A stretch of DNA of 5,684 nucleotides from Bacteroidales bacterium. GTDB taxonomy: Bacteria; Bacteroidota; Bacteroidia; Bacteroidales; WCHB1-69. The first letter of the stretch is position 1; each line of letters starts with the position of its first letter. Of this stretch, positions 5,674-5,684 are shown piece by piece. The stretch spans positions 1-5,684 of the forward strand of contig JAIROC010000288.1 in the NCBI GenBank assembly GCA_031257735.1, given 5' to 3'. Below the pieces are notes generated by a model, which was not told where the DNA came from, did no database searches, and saw nothing but the letters and a program-made list of their open reading frames with translations. The translations under genes and the position numbers were made by a program.

Positions 5674-5684
5674 CTATTGATTGC
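5674..5684 (+). repeat. Probable start of another dispersed-repeat copy, cut by window end
   Basis: CTATTGATTGC is the exact reverse complement of 17-27, the spacer between the two hairpins of copy A. If the sequence beyond the window continues with GGGCTTTCAGCCC, this is a further copy in the same orientation as copy C. Eleven bases alone are weak evidence. Confidence 0.35.

Overview
The window carries two complete, co-directional genes of the methionine/one-carbon pathway on the + strand. They are a B12-dependent methionine synthase (metH, 814-4338) and, 51 bp downstream, a 5,10-methylenetetrahydrofolate reductase (metF, 4390-5343). MetF would reduce methylene-THF to 5-methyl-THF, and MetH would pass that methyl group through cobalamin to homocysteine, so the pair is a supply-and-use unit that is probably co-transcribed.

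The organism is most likely a member of the Bacteroidota, probably order Bacteroidales. The coding DNA is AT-rich. No start has a convincing Shine-Dalgarno sequence. The metH leader has an exact Bacteroidota-type -7 box (TAATTTTG, pattern TAnnTTTG). The C-terminal MetH motifs (SVCGLY, CYFN) resemble Bacteroidales proteins as I remember them. This is inference, as there is no rRNA or other phylogenetic marker here.

Layout: 1-600 holds no gene I can support. It is packed with short repeats: hairpin-forming GGGCTGAAAGCCC-type units, two kinds of 7-bp tandem repeat, and a long inverted repeat at 464-564. From 600 to 813 the DNA is AT-rich and looks like a real leader and promoter region, with a small palindrome at 703-720 and a promoter near 744-780. 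Then come metH, a short gap with a possible weak promoter, and metF. From 5344 to the end there is again no gene, and several of the same repeat families reappear, some in the opposite orientation. The operon therefore sits between two stretches of related repeat DNA.

The main points of interest are two. First, MetH departs from its family at several functional positions: the S-adenosylmethionine-binding Asp is Asn, two segments of the reactivation domain are deleted, the Ser of the B12 SxL motif is Cys, and several folate-pocket residues differ. Second, the repeat elements keep their hairpins through paired base changes. I found no CRISPR array, tRNA, rRNA, defence system or intact mobile element, and I do not see clear evidence for a wholly new system. 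E. coli MetH comparisons below rest on the remembered E. coli sequence. The alignment offsets are internally consistent, but it should be realigned before use.
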